A DNA stretch of 64,000 nucleotides, from the NCBI RefSeq assembly GCF_900114535.1, contig NZ_FOTK01000010.1, forward strand, positions 62,001 through 126,000. Direction: 5' to 3'. The stretch is from Methylobacterium pseudosasicola. Its GTDB lineage: Bacteria > Pseudomonadota > Alphaproteobacteria > Rhizobiales > Beijerinckiaceae. The stretch's first letter is position 1; every line of letters starts with the position of its first letter. The notes beneath the pieces were generated by a model. The model was not told where the DNA came from. It worked only from the letters and a program-made list of their open reading frames with translations, and did no database searches. The position numbers were made by a program, and so were the translations under genes. Shown one piece after another: positions 7,219 to 16,916 of this stretch.

Positions 7219-9906
7219 ATGAAAGTCGTTGTCGTCGAGTCGCCGGCTAAAGCCAAGACGATCAACAAATATCTCGGCCGCGACTATGAGGTGATCGCCT
7301 CCTTCGGGCATATCCGCGACCTGCCGGCCAAGGACGGCTCGGTCGATCCCGAGCAGGATTTCCACATGGTCTGGGAGCTCGCGGACCGGGGCGCCAGCCG
7401 CGTCAGCGAGATCGCCAAGGCGGTCAAGGGCGCGGACAAGCTGATTCTGGCGACCGACCCGGATCGCGAGGGCGAGGCGATCTCCTGGCACGTTCTGGAG
7501 GCGCTGAACGCCCGCAAGGTGCTCAAGGGCATCCCGGTCGAGCGCGTGACCTTCAACGCCATCACCAAGGCCTCGGTCGAGGCGGCGATGCGCAAGCCCC
7601 GGGAGATCGACCAGGCCCTGGTCGATGCCTACCTGGCGCGCCGGGCGCTGGACTATCTCGTCGGCTTCAACCTCTCGCCGGTGCTGTGGCGCAAGCTCCC
7701 CGGCGCCCGTTCGGCCGGTCGCGTGCAGTCGGTGGCGCTGCGGCTCGTGGTCGAGCGCGAGATGGAGATCGAGAGTTTCAAGCCGCGCGAGTACTGGTCG
7801 ATCGTCGCGACCCTGACCACCACGGATGGTGCGACCTTCGAGGCCCGCCTCGTCGGCGCCGACGGCAAGCGGATCCAGCGCCTCGATGTCGGCACCGGCG
7901 ACGAAGCGGCCGCGTTCAAGCGCGACCTCGAACTCGCGACTTTCAAGGTGGCGAGCGTCGAGGCGAAGCCGGCCAAGCGCCACCCGCAGCCGCCCTTCAC
8001 CACGTCGACCCTCCAGCAGGAGGCCTCGCGAAAACTCGGGATGGCGCCGGCGCAGACCATGCGGGTCGCCCAGCGGCTCTACGAAGGTGTCGATGTCGGC
8101 GGCGAGACGGTCGGCATCATCACCTACATGCGGACTGACGGCGTCGACATGGCGCCGGAGGCGATCCAGGACACCCGCAAGGTGATCGGCAAGGAGTTCG
8201 GCGACCGCTACGTCCCGGACGTGCCGCGCAAGTACAGCGTCAAGGCCAAGAACGCGCAGGAGGCCCACGAGGCCGTGCGCCCGACCGACATGAGCCGCCT
8301 GCCCAAGATGGTGGCGCGTCATCTCGAGCCGGAGCAGGCCAAGCTCTACGACCTGATCTGGACCCGCACCATGGCGAGCCAGATGGAATCGGCCGAGCTT
8401 GAGCGGACCACCGTCGACGTCACGGCGAGTGTCGGCCCGCGGCGGATCGACCTGCGTGCCACCGGCCAGGTCGTGAAGTTCGACGGCTTCCTGGCGCTCT
8501 ATCAGGAGGGCAAGGACGACGAGGAGGACGAGGAGAGCAAGCGCCTGCCGCCCATGAAGGCCGGCGATCCGCTCACCCGTGAGCGCATCACCTCGACCCA
8601 GCACTTCACCGAGCCGCCGCCGCGCTATTCCGAGGCGAGCCTGGTCAAGCGCATGGAGGAGCTCGGCATCGGCCGGCCCTCGACCTACGCGGCCGTTCTT
8701 CAGACGCTGCGCGACCGTGAATACGTCAAGATCGAGAAAAAGCGGCTTCAGCCGGAGGACAAGGGGCGTCTCGTTACCGGCTTCCTGGAGAGCTTCTTCC
8801 GGCGCTACGTCGAGTACGATTTCACCGCCGACCTCGAAGGCCAGCTCGACCGCGTCTCCAATGCCGAGATCGACTGGCGGGCGGTGCTGCGCGATTTCTG
8901 GAAGGACTTTTCCGCGGCGATCGGCGAGACCAAGGAGCTGCGCGTCACCGACGTGCTGGAGGCCCTCAACGGCCTGCTCGGCCCGCACATCTTCCCCGAC
9001 AAGGGCGATGGCTCGAACCCGCGCACCTGCACGGTCTGCGGCACCGGCCAGCTCTCGCTGAAGCTCGGCAAGTTCGGCGCCTTCATCGGCTGCTCGAACT
9101 ATCCGGAGTGCAAGTACACCCGCCAGCTCTCGGCCTCCGGGGTCGACGGCGACGGTGACGGGTCCTCGGCCGAGGGCGGCCAGCCGGGCGTCCGGGTGCT
9201 GGGCAACGATCCGGTGTCCGGGATGCCGGTGACGATCCGCGACGGGCGGTTCGGGCCCTTCGTGCAGCTCGGGGAAGCCTCCACCGAGAAGGACGCGGCG
9301 AAGCCGAAGCGCTCATCCCTGCCGAAGGGGCTCTCACCGTCTTCGGTCGATCTGGACAAGGCGCTGGCCCTGCTGTCGCTGCCGCGCGAGGTGGCGCGCC
9401 ACCCCGAGACCGGGGAGCCGATCCTGGCCAATCTCGGCCGGTTCGGACCCTACGTGCAGCACGGGAAGACCTACGCCAATCTCGGCAAGGACGACGACGT
9501 GCTGGAGGTCGGGGCGAACCGCGCCATCGACCTGATCGTGGCCAAGGAGCAGGGCGGCGGGCGCGGCCGGCCGGCGGCCGATCCGGGGCGGCCCCTGGGT
9601 AAGGACGAGACGAGCGGGCGCGACCTCGTGGTCAAGGCCGGCAAGTACGGCCCCTATGTCACCGATGGCGAGGTCAACGCGACGCTGCCGAAGACGATGA
9701 ATGCCGAGGCCCTGACCCTCGACGAGGCGATCGCGCTGGTGAATGCCAAGCGGGCGTCGGGCGGCGGCAAGCCGGTCAAGCGGGGTTCGGCCCGGAAGGC
9801 GCCGGCGCGGGCTGCGGCTTCCGATAAGAAGCCGGCAGCCAAGAAGGCGCCTGCGAAGAAACCGGCGGCGAAAAAGGCTCCTTCGAAGAAAACCGGCGCC
9901 GGCTGA
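7219..9906 (+). CDS. topA: DNA topoisomerase I (type IA)
   Basis: Relaxes negative supercoils by single-strand passage. The 895-residue enzyme starts MKVVVVESPAKAKTINKYLG (Toprim domain), has the acidic triad region ATDPDREGEAISWH, and the active-site Tyr in GIITYMRTDGVDM. A C-terminal zinc ribbon (CTVCGTG...GCSNYPECKYT) is followed by several further ribbon-like repeats that lack the cysteines (NDPVSGMPVTIRDGRFGPF, LANLGRFGPYVQHG, KAGKYGPYVTDG). The protein ends in an Ala/Lys/Pro tail (KKPAAKKAPAKKPAAKKAP) that would bind DNA non-specifically, as in many Actinobacteria and Alphaproteobacteria. In Alphaproteobacteria topA is often next to dprA or rnr, but here it is followed by a small stress-type gene and parE. 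Confidence 0.98.
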   Translation: MKVVVVESPAKAKTINKYLGRDYEVIASFGHIRDLPAKDGSVDPEQDFHMVWELADRGASRVSEIAKAVKGADKLILATDPDREGEAISWHVLEALNARKVLKGIPVERVTFNAITKASVEAAMRKPREIDQALVDAYLARRALDYLVGFNLSPVLWRKLPGARSAGRVQSVALRLVVEREMEIESFKPREYWSIVATLTTTDGATFEARLVGADGKRIQRLDVGTGDEAAAFKRDLELATFKVASVEAKPAKRHPQPPFTTSTLQQEASRKLGMAPAQTMRVAQRLYEGVDVGGETVGIITYMRTDGVDMAPEAIQDTRKVIGKEFGDRYVPDVPRKYSVKAKNAQEAHEAVRPTDMSRLPKMVARHLEPEQAKLYDLIWTRTMASQMESAELERTTVDVTASVGPRRIDLRATGQVVKFDGFLALYQEGKDDEEDEESKRLPPMKAGDPLTRERITSTQHFTEPPPRYSEASLVKRMEELGIGRPSTYAAVLQTLRDREYVKIEKKRLQPEDKGRLVTGFLESFFRRYVEYDFTADLEGQLDRVSNAEIDWRAVLRDFWKDFSAAIGETKELRVTDVLEALNGLLGPHIFPDKGDGSNPRTCTVCGTGQLSLKLGKFGAFIGCSNYPECKYTRQLSASGVDGDGDGSSAEGGQPGVRVLGNDPVSGMPVTIRDGRFGPFVQLGEASTEKDAAKPKRSSLPKGLSPSSVDLDKALALLSLPREVARHPETGEPILANLGRFGPYVQHGKTYANLGKDDDVLEVGANRAIDLIVAKEQGGGRGRPAADPGRPLGKDETSGRDLVVKAGKYGPYVTDGEVNATLPKTMNAEALTLDEAIALVNAKRASGGGKPVKRGSARKAPARAAASDKKPAAKKAPAKKPAAKKAPSKKTGAG

Positions 9907-9972
9907 CGGCCGCGCCCTGTCTCTTCGAAGAATTGGCCCGAACTCTTCGCGTTGATCAGGCCGGGTCGTTGA

Positions 9973-10164
9973 TCAGGCGAGGTAGGTGATCGTCGCCGCC
10001 AGCGCGGTGGCGGCGGTCGCCAGCGCGACGGTGACGGCGTTCACAAGGAAGCGGGTCGGCCGCACGGTGGCCGGCGCGTCGTCATCACACCCGAAGGCGG
10101 TGCCGGCGGCGTGCTCGAAACGGATCAGGGTGAGGCGGCGGGCCTCGATCGCGGCGTTGCTCAT
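9973..10164 (-). CDS. Small hypothetical membrane protein, probable EcfG-regulon member
   Basis: A 63-residue protein starting MSNAAIEARRLTLIRFEHAAG, with one hydrophobic helix at the C-terminus (FLVNAVTVALATAATALAATI), so a probable tail-anchored inner-membrane protein. No family was recognised. Its reality is supported by a perfect general-stress sigma factor promoter match about 45 bp upstream (10207-10231). The last codons overlap one copy of an 11-bp direct repeat GTTGATCAGGC (9951-9961 and 9968-9978). Confidence 0.6.
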   Translation of the reverse strand: MSNAAIEARRLTLIRFEHAAGTAFGCDDDAPATVRPTRFLVNAVTVALATAATALAATITYLA

Positions 10165-10206
10165 CGACGGCGGCTCCCGGACCACGCCCAAGCTCTTTCC
10201 CGACCA

Positions 10207-10231
10207 AACGCGGACGGGGCCGCCCGGTTCC
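10207..10231 (-). promoter_or_regulatory. Candidate EcfG general-stress promoter
   Basis: Read on the minus strand, GGAAC (10231-10227) is followed after exactly 16 bases by CGTT (10210-10207). This matches the alphaproteobacterial EcfG consensus GGAAC-N16/17-CGTT. The expected transcription start is about 35 bases before the ATG at 10164. Confidence 0.7.
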
Positions 10232-10391
10232 GTTCCGGAACGGCGGCGACGAAGCGTTAACTCACCGTTGTGCAACGTCGTGATGACGGCAGCCGCAGCG
10301 AGACGACCGTCGGCCCAGGCTGCGCCCCTCGCTCGCGGCGGCGCAGCATGCGATGGTGGAGCGGTTCGGCGACGCACCGAACGCTCTGGAT

Positions 10392-10406
10392 GTTTATGTT
10401 TTGTTC
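10392..10406 (+). promoter_or_regulatory. Candidate LexA box upstream of parE
   Basis: GTTTATGTTTTGTTC fits the alphaproteobacterial SOS box GTTC-N7-GTTC with one mismatch in the first half-site, and has the T-rich centre common in such boxes. It is followed by TATGATG, a possible -10 element, and ends 15 bases before the ATG at 10422. Confidence 0.4.
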
Positions 10407-10421
10407 CGCTATGATGCGGGG

Positions 10422-12563
10422 ATGAAGGCGCATGCTGCACGATTCGAGGCCCGTCTGCCCAACACCGAGCCGGCCGATGCGCCGCGCTCGCGGAGGCCGC
10501 GCGTGAGCGACCCGGCGCGCGACCTGTTCGGGCCCGGCAGCAAGCCCCCTGCCCCGCGTCCGGCGGAGCCGCGGCGGCGGCTGGCGGAATCTGCCTCGGT
10601 CCCGACGATCGCGGCGGCCGAGCCTGAGGCCGGCTACACCGCCTCCGACATCGAGGTGCTGGAGGGGCTGGAGCCGGTCCGGCGCCGGCCCGGCATGTAT
10701 ATCGGCGGCACCGACGAGCGGGCGCTGCACCACCTCTTCGCCGAGGTGATCGACAATTCCATGGACGAGGCGGTGGCCGGCCATGCCAGCTTCATCGAGG
10801 TCGAGCTGGAGGAATCCGGCTCCCTGGTGATCACCGACAATGGCCGCGGCATCCCGGTGGACCCGCACCCGAAATTCCCCGGCAAGTCGGCGCTCGAAGT
10901 CATCATGACGACGCTGCATGCCGGCGGGAAGTTCGACTCGAAGGTCTACGAGACCTCCGGCGGCCTGCACGGCGTCGGCATCTCGGTGGTCAATGCCCTG
11001 TCCGACATCCTCGAGGTCGAGGTCGCTCGCAACCAGACCCTGTATCGACAGACGTTTTCGCGCGGCCACGCGCAGGGGGCGCTGGAGCTGGTCGGCCGGG
11101 TGCAGAATCGCCGCGGCACGCGGGTGCGGTTCCATCCCGATGCCGAGATCTTCGGCTCGCTGAAGTTCGACCCGCGCCGCCTGTTCAAGATGGCGCGGTC
11201 CAAGGCCTACCTGTTCGGCGGCGTCGAGATCCGCTGGCGCTGCGCCCCTGCCTTGCTCGAAGGCCTGGAGGGCGTGCCGGCCGAGGCGGTGCACCGCTTC
11301 CCCGACGGGCTGCGCGACTACCTCGCCCGGGACATCGAGGGCAAGGATCTGGTCACCGAGGCGATGTTCACCGGCAAGGTGACCAGGCCCGGCTCGCACG
11401 GCTCGCTCGAATGGGCGGTGGCCTGGATGGTCGCTGAGGACGGCTTCTCGCATTCCTACTGCAACACGATTCCCACCCCCGAGGGCGGCACCCACGAGGC
11501 GGGCTTAAGGGTCGCGCTGCTGCGGGCCTTGCGCGAGCATGCCGAGCGCGTGAACCAAGCCAAGCGCATGACCGCGGTGACCACCGACGACGTCATGGCG
11601 ACCTGCGCGTCCATGCTCTCGGTGTTCATCCGCGAGCCGGAATTCCAGGGCCAGACCAAGGACAAGCTCGCCACCGTGGAGGCCCAGCGCATCGTCGAGA
11701 CGGCGGTGCGCGACGCCTTCGACCATTGGCTGGCCGCCTCCCCGGCCCAGGCCAACAAGCTGCTCGACTGGGTGATCGACCGGGCCGAGGAGCGGCTGCG
11801 CCGGCGCCAGGAGAAAGAGGTCGCCCGCAAGAGCGCGACCCGCAAGCTGCGCCTGCCCGGCAAGCTGGCGGATTGCTCGGCCGCCGGCACGGCGGGCTCC
11901 GAGATCTTCATCGTCGAGGGTGATTCCGCCGGCGGCTCGGCCAAGCAGGCCCGCGACCGGACCACCCAGGCGATCCTGCCCCTGCGCGGCAAGATCCTCA
12001 ACGTCGCCTCGGCCTCCCGAGACAAGCTCGGCGCCAACCAGCTGATCTCGGACCTGACCTTGGCGCTCGGCTGCGGCACCGGCTCGGCCTTCCGCGAGAC
12101 GGATCTGCGCTACGACAAGGTGATCATCATGACGGACGCCGACGTGGACGGCGCCCACATCGCCTCGCTGCTGATCACGTTCTTCTACCGGCAGATGCCG
12201 AAGCTGATCGACCGCGGCCACCTCTACCTGGCGATCCCGCCGCTCTACCGGCTGCAGCAGGGCTCGAAGGTCGCCTATGCCCGGGACGACGCCGACCGGG
12301 AGCGGATCACCAAGACGGTGTTCAAGGGCGGCAAGGTCGAGATCGGGCGCTTCAAGGGCCTGGGCGAGATGATGCCGGCCCAGCTCAAGGAGACCACCAT
12401 GGACCCGAAGAAGCGCACTCTGCTCCGGGTCGCGATCCTCGACGAGGCGCGGGAATCCACCGGCGACACGGTGGAGCGCCTGATGGGCAACAAACCGGAA
12501 GCTCGCTTCGCCTTCATCAGCGAGCGCGCCGCCTTCGCCGACGGGGTCGATCTGGACATCTGA
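10422..12563 (+). CDS. parE: DNA topoisomerase IV subunit B
   Basis: ATPase subunit of the decatenating type IIA topoisomerase, about 713 residues. Visible are the GHKL ATPase motifs (EVIDNSMDEA, DNGRGIPVDPHP, GGLHGVGISVVNAL), the QTKDKL segment of the transducer, and the Toprim signature EGDSAGGSAKQARDR with DADVDGAHI. The C-terminal GLGEMMPAQLKETTMDP matches ParE rather than GyrB. An unstructured Pro/Arg-rich N-terminal extension of about 70 residues precedes YTASDIEVLEGLEPVRRRPGMYIGG. Starts at 10353 (ATG), 10422 (ATG) and 10503 (GTG) are all in frame; 10422 is preferred because a promoter-like/LexA-like site lies at 10392-10417. Confidence 0.95.
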   Translation: MKAHAARFEARLPNTEPADAPRSRRPRVSDPARDLFGPGSKPPAPRPAEPRRRLAESASVPTIAAAEPEAGYTASDIEVLEGLEPVRRRPGMYIGGTDERALHHLFAEVIDNSMDEAVAGHASFIEVELEESGSLVITDNGRGIPVDPHPKFPGKSALEVIMTTLHAGGKFDSKVYETSGGLHGVGISVVNALSDILEVEVARNQTLYRQTFSRGHAQGALELVGRVQNRRGTRVRFHPDAEIFGSLKFDPRRLFKMARSKAYLFGGVEIRWRCAPALLEGLEGVPAEAVHRFPDGLRDYLARDIEGKDLVTEAMFTGKVTRPGSHGSLEWAVAWMVAEDGFSHSYCNTIPTPEGGTHEAGLRVALLRALREHAERVNQAKRMTAVTTDDVMATCASMLSVFIREPEFQGQTKDKLATVEAQRIVETAVRDAFDHWLAASPAQANKLLDWVIDRAEERLRRRQEKEVARKSATRKLRLPGKLADCSAAGTAGSEIFIVEGDSAGGSAKQARDRTTQAILPLRGKILNVASASRDKLGANQLISDLTLALGCGTGSAFRETDLRYDKVIIMTDADVDGAHIASLLITFFYRQMPKLIDRGHLYLAIPPLYRLQQGSKVAYARDDADRERITKTVFKGGKVEIGRFKGLGEMMPAQLKETTMDPKKRTLLRVAILDEARESTGDTVERLMGNKPEARFAFISERAAFADGVDLDI

Positions 12564-12592
12564 GGCGGCAGCGCGCCGACAGGACTGCGTCC

Positions 12593-12684
12593 CGTCATTG
12601 CGGGCGCAGCGAAGCAACCCAGGGCAGCGTAACCTGAAAAAATGTGGCGCCGCACTGGGTTGCTTCGCTGCGCTCGCAATGACG
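12593..12684. repeat. Second copy of the 6825-type palindromic repeat
   Basis: Arms 12593-12622 and 12655-12684 (CGTCATTGCGGGCGCAGCGA... and its complement) pair over 30 bp with one mismatch around a 32-bp centre. It follows the parE stop by 30 bp and could act as a transcript terminator or stabiliser. Confidence 0.88.
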
Positions 12685-12757
12685 ACGAGGGAATCGCAGA
12701 CGGACGTTGGAGCGGCGCGCCTGGAGCGCAACCGCATCCAGTCTGGTGCCGGTCAGG

Positions 12758-13243
12758 CTAATCCGCCGCCATCGCCTTGGCCGGATCGAAGGGCTGGGCG
12801 GCCGCGACCGTGTCTGTGCTCATGTTGAGCACGGCGGAGAACCGGTCCCCGCCCGGCCGCAGCACCAGGGCGCCGGGCTCCACGGCGATGCGCTTGCTGC
12901 CGAGGAGGCCGCCGACATCCAGCACCACCGCTTTCACGGAGCCGCCCTCGGCGATCAGCAGGTCGTCGACCGTGCCGACCTTGTCGCCGGCGGCGTTGCG
13001 CACCGCGACGCCGATCATCGTCGAGGCCAGGAAGGCGACGGGCTTGAGGTCTTGCCGTTTGGCCGCAGCCGCGGCGCTTGTCGCCGCCATCAACCGGCCG
13101 CCGTCGCTGCCCCCGGTCGTCGTGCCCGGCCCGGTGCCGGGCAGCACCGTCTTGTTGCCGACCACACTGGCATCCTGAGCTCCGGCCGGGGACTCGGCCA
13201 GGGCGATGAGGGCCAGCGGCAGAAGAAGCAGTGCGGTTCGCAT
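12758..13243 (-). CDS. PRC-barrel domain protein, exported
   Basis: A 161-residue protein with a clear signal peptide (MRTALLLLPLALIALAESPAGAQ). After a Gly/Ala-rich linker, residues from about 70 to 140 form a PRC-barrel-like unit: MIGVAVRNAAGDKVGTVDDL followed by VKAVVLDVGGLLGSKRIAVE. PRC-barrel proteins of this exported type are widespread in Alphaproteobacteria and often stress-induced, with unknown biochemical role. It stands alone between the palindromic repeat and the outer-membrane protein gene. Confidence 0.8.
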   Translation of the reverse strand: MRTALLLLPLALIALAESPAGAQDASVVGNKTVLPGTGPGTTTGGSDGGRLMAATSAAAAAKRQDLKPVAFLASTMIGVAVRNAAGDKVGTVDDLLIAEGGSVKAVVLDVGGLLGSKRIAVEPGALVLRPGGDRFSAVLNMSTDTVAAAQPFDPAKAMAAD

Positions 13244-13352
13244 CGGGATTCGCTCCGGAGCATCCGAGCAATCCGGGCGCCACCATTCCCAATCGCCTGT
13301 GGCGACGGCCGTTCCTGTCGTCCCTGTCGCACCGGGTATCCCGAAACGACGA

Positions 13353-13409
13353 AGGGCCCGACCTTGCGGTCGAGCCCCCGTTGACGACGGCGCCGGTCGA
13401 ACCGGCGCC
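13353..13409 (-). terminator. Tandem hairpins downstream of the outer-membrane protein gene
   Basis: GGCGCCGGT (13389-13397), loop CGA, ACCGGCGCC (13401-13409) is a perfect 9-bp stem. It is followed in the minus direction by a second hairpin pairing GGTCGAGCCC with GGGCCCGACC around TTGC (13354-13378). They lie just after the stop at 13421 of a probably highly expressed gene. Confidence 0.7.
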
Positions 13410-13420
13410 GAGGTGCGATC

Positions 13421-14287
13421 TTAGTACGAGCCGAACTTGTAGTTCAGGCCGGCGCGGACGACGGCGAACTCGGTGTTGGCAGCGGCGCCGTTGAGGTAGG
13501 CGGTGCCGTTCGGGGCAAGGATGTTGCTGTAGTACACGCCGCCGGCGGTGTTCTTCTGGCGGTCGAGGTTCACGTACAGACCTTCGACCTTCAGCGTCAC
13601 GGCCGAGGACTTGAAGAAGTTCAGGAACGAGTCGGTGGGCAGGGCGTACTCGAGACCGCCGCCGACGGCGTAGCCGGAGCGGAAGCTGTCGCGGAAGCGG
13701 TTGCCAGCGAAGTTCTGGTCGTCCTGGCCCGAGCCGTAGGCGTAACCGCCGGTGGCGTACACGAGGGTCCGGTCGAAGGCGTAGCCGAGACGGCCGCGCA
13801 CGGTGCCGAAGTAGTCGAGGCCGTTGCCGCTGGTGGCGACGTAGGCGCGCGAGCCCGAGAACGCAGTACCGGGAGCGCCGGTGAAGGCGTAATTCTGGGT
13901 GGCGTTGGCGCGACGGGCGAAGTCGACGTACTGGGCGTCAGCCTCGATACCGACCACGATGCCGGAGCCCGGCGTGAACTGGTAGTTGTAGCCGATCTGC
14001 GCGCCGCCGGTGAAGCCGTCGTTGTTGTTGCGGTTGTTGACGCTGACCACGGCGTTCGTGTTGGCCGAGTTGACCAGCGAGCCGGTCGGCAGGGCGTAGT
14101 TGGTGGTGTTGCGGCTGCTGGCGTCGAAGCCGTAGCCCGCGTTCACGCCGACGTAGAAACCGGTCCAGGTGAACACCGGCACCGGCGTGAACACCGGCGG
14201 CGGCGCAGCGCGACGCGGCAGATCGGCCGCGGAAGCGGCGACGGTCATGCCGGCGAGAACGGTCGATGCAAGAAGAACTTTTTTCAT
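13421..14287 (-). CDS. Outer-membrane beta-barrel protein (Omp31/RopB-like)
   Basis: A 288-residue surface protein with the signal peptide MKKVLLASTVLAGMTVAASA and the mature start ADLPRRAAPPPVFTPVPVFTWTGFYVGVNAGYG, a hallmark of the alphaproteobacterial small outer-membrane porin-like family. Alternating beta-strand segments run to a C-terminal LNYKFGSY ending in an aromatic residue. The long central region VGIEADAQYVDFARRANATQ and LDYFGTVRGRLGYAFDRTLVY is typical of the family. Codon choice (CTC, CCG, AAC) and the double hairpin after the stop suggest high expression. It may be a structural or adhesion protein. Confidence 0.93.
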   Translation of the reverse strand: MKKVLLASTVLAGMTVAASAADLPRRAAPPPVFTPVPVFTWTGFYVGVNAGYGFDASSRNTTNYALPTGSLVNSANTNAVVSVNNRNNNDGFTGGAQIGYNYQFTPGSGIVVGIEADAQYVDFARRANATQNYAFTGAPGTAFSGSRAYVATSGNGLDYFGTVRGRLGYAFDRTLVYATGGYAYGSGQDDQNFAGNRFRDSFRSGYAVGGGLEYALPTDSFLNFFKSSAVTLKVEGLYVNLDRQKNTAGGVYYSNILAPNGTAYLNGAAANTEFAVVRAGLNYKFGSY

Positions 14288-14704
14288 GGTGCCATAGGTC
14301 CTGGGGTTGGCTTGAGCCGGCTGCCTTCTAGGCGCTCTCGGTCGGCGGGTCTGTCGCTTTCCTGCAACAAGCTCGACCAGACTAGCCCGATCTCGTCAAC
14401 GAAAGGTGAAGGTTACACGCACACATTCCCATCATCGGCATGCAGTAGGGTATCAGAAGCTGCATCGGCGCTCTGACAAAACCTGAACACTAGTCAGTAA
14501 GCGTCATGGCGACGCGGTAGAATCTAGCTGAGTCGGGACGGGCATTGTTGCGGATCTGCCCAGCGGCGTGCAGCGGCGGCGTTTTATTTCGATACGTTCC
14601 GCGGGTCGGTGGCCGGTCTTGCGTAAGGCGGCGATTAACCCTGTTCCGTTAAGAGGTCCGCCATCGCCCGCTGCCGGATCCGCGGTTGCCTGAGAGGAAA
14701 GCCC
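14288..14704. other. Intergenic region between divergent outer-membrane protein and small-protein genes
   Basis: About 417 bases with lower GC in the middle. It must hold the promoter of the outer-membrane protein gene. No gene, riboswitch or strong palindrome is recognised; the open frame on the minus strand overlapping its right end (14504-14884) has shadow composition. Confidence 0.5.
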
Positions 14705-15055
14705 ATGCTCGGTCCCGCCGAACGGACGACGAGACCGTTCGGGACGCGCCGGCCCGGCGTCGAGGCGGAGACGGGTGCGCCGTCGAAGCCCGGCGCCAGC
14801 GCGCCGGCCCGGCCCGCGGGTTCCCTGGCCTGGGCGTTGCGCATCTCGGCCTTCGTCGGCCTGCTCGCGATCTTCGCGACGCATCAGCTCGCCCGGCTGA
14901 GCCAGGCCGATCCGGCCCCGGCCCAGCTCGCCCTGGGCGGCCGGGCGCTCCCGATCGATCCGGAGACGACCGGCTCGGTCACGCCGGCCGGCTCTGCGCG
15001 GGCGACCCGCCTCGATCCCTGCCTGCTACCGGCCCTGGACCGTCAGCACCCCTGA
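14705..15055 (+). CDS. Hypothetical protein with one membrane segment
   Basis: A 116-residue protein beginning MLGPAERTTRPFGTRRPG, with a Pro/Ala-rich N-terminal 45 residues, one hydrophobic helix (LAWALRISAFVGLLAIFAT) at about 46-64 and a C-terminal region outside or inside the membrane with no recognisable fold. An in-frame downstream Met is absent, and the start is preceded by GAGAGGAAAGCCC, a good ribosome binding site. It is the only gene between the outer-membrane protein gene and the helicase. No function can be assigned. Confidence 0.6.
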   Translation: MLGPAERTTRPFGTRRPGVEAETGAPSKPGASAPARPAGSLAWALRISAFVGLLAIFATHQLARLSQADPAPAQLALGGRALPIDPETTGSVTPAGSARATRLDPCLLPALDRQHP

Positions 15056-15240
15056 TCGCCTGTGCGTGAGACTCGGGTTTGCGCATTGCGTGATTGACAA
15101 GCCGCGCCAAGCCCCTAACTGACTGCCCCATGCGCCCCGCGGCCACGGGAGCGTCATTGCGCCCTACGAGAGCCATCCCGAGCCGTTGCCGCGACGGTGT
15201 CCATCGCGCCGGCCGGGCGCGCAACGGTTCCTGAACGCAG

Positions 15241-16818
<1,578 letters not shown>

Positions 16819-16916
16819 CGCCCGGTGATCCGAGCTTAACGTTCCTGCTACCAACCCGCCCTAGATTGGGATTCGGGCCGTGATATCGCATTTCACCGGC
16901 GGCCCCGGACGGCGGG

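Noticed and set aside
7024..8988. A 654-residue open frame antisense to topA
   Set aside because: It lies entirely opposite the well-supported topA gene and has the Arg/Leu/His/Gly-rich composition of shadow frames in high-GC DNA, with no recognisable domain.
13290..13316. Possible EcfG promoter before the PRC-barrel gene
   Set aside because: GGAAC is present on the minus strand, but the -10 position reads GATT in place of CGTT, so the match is too weak.
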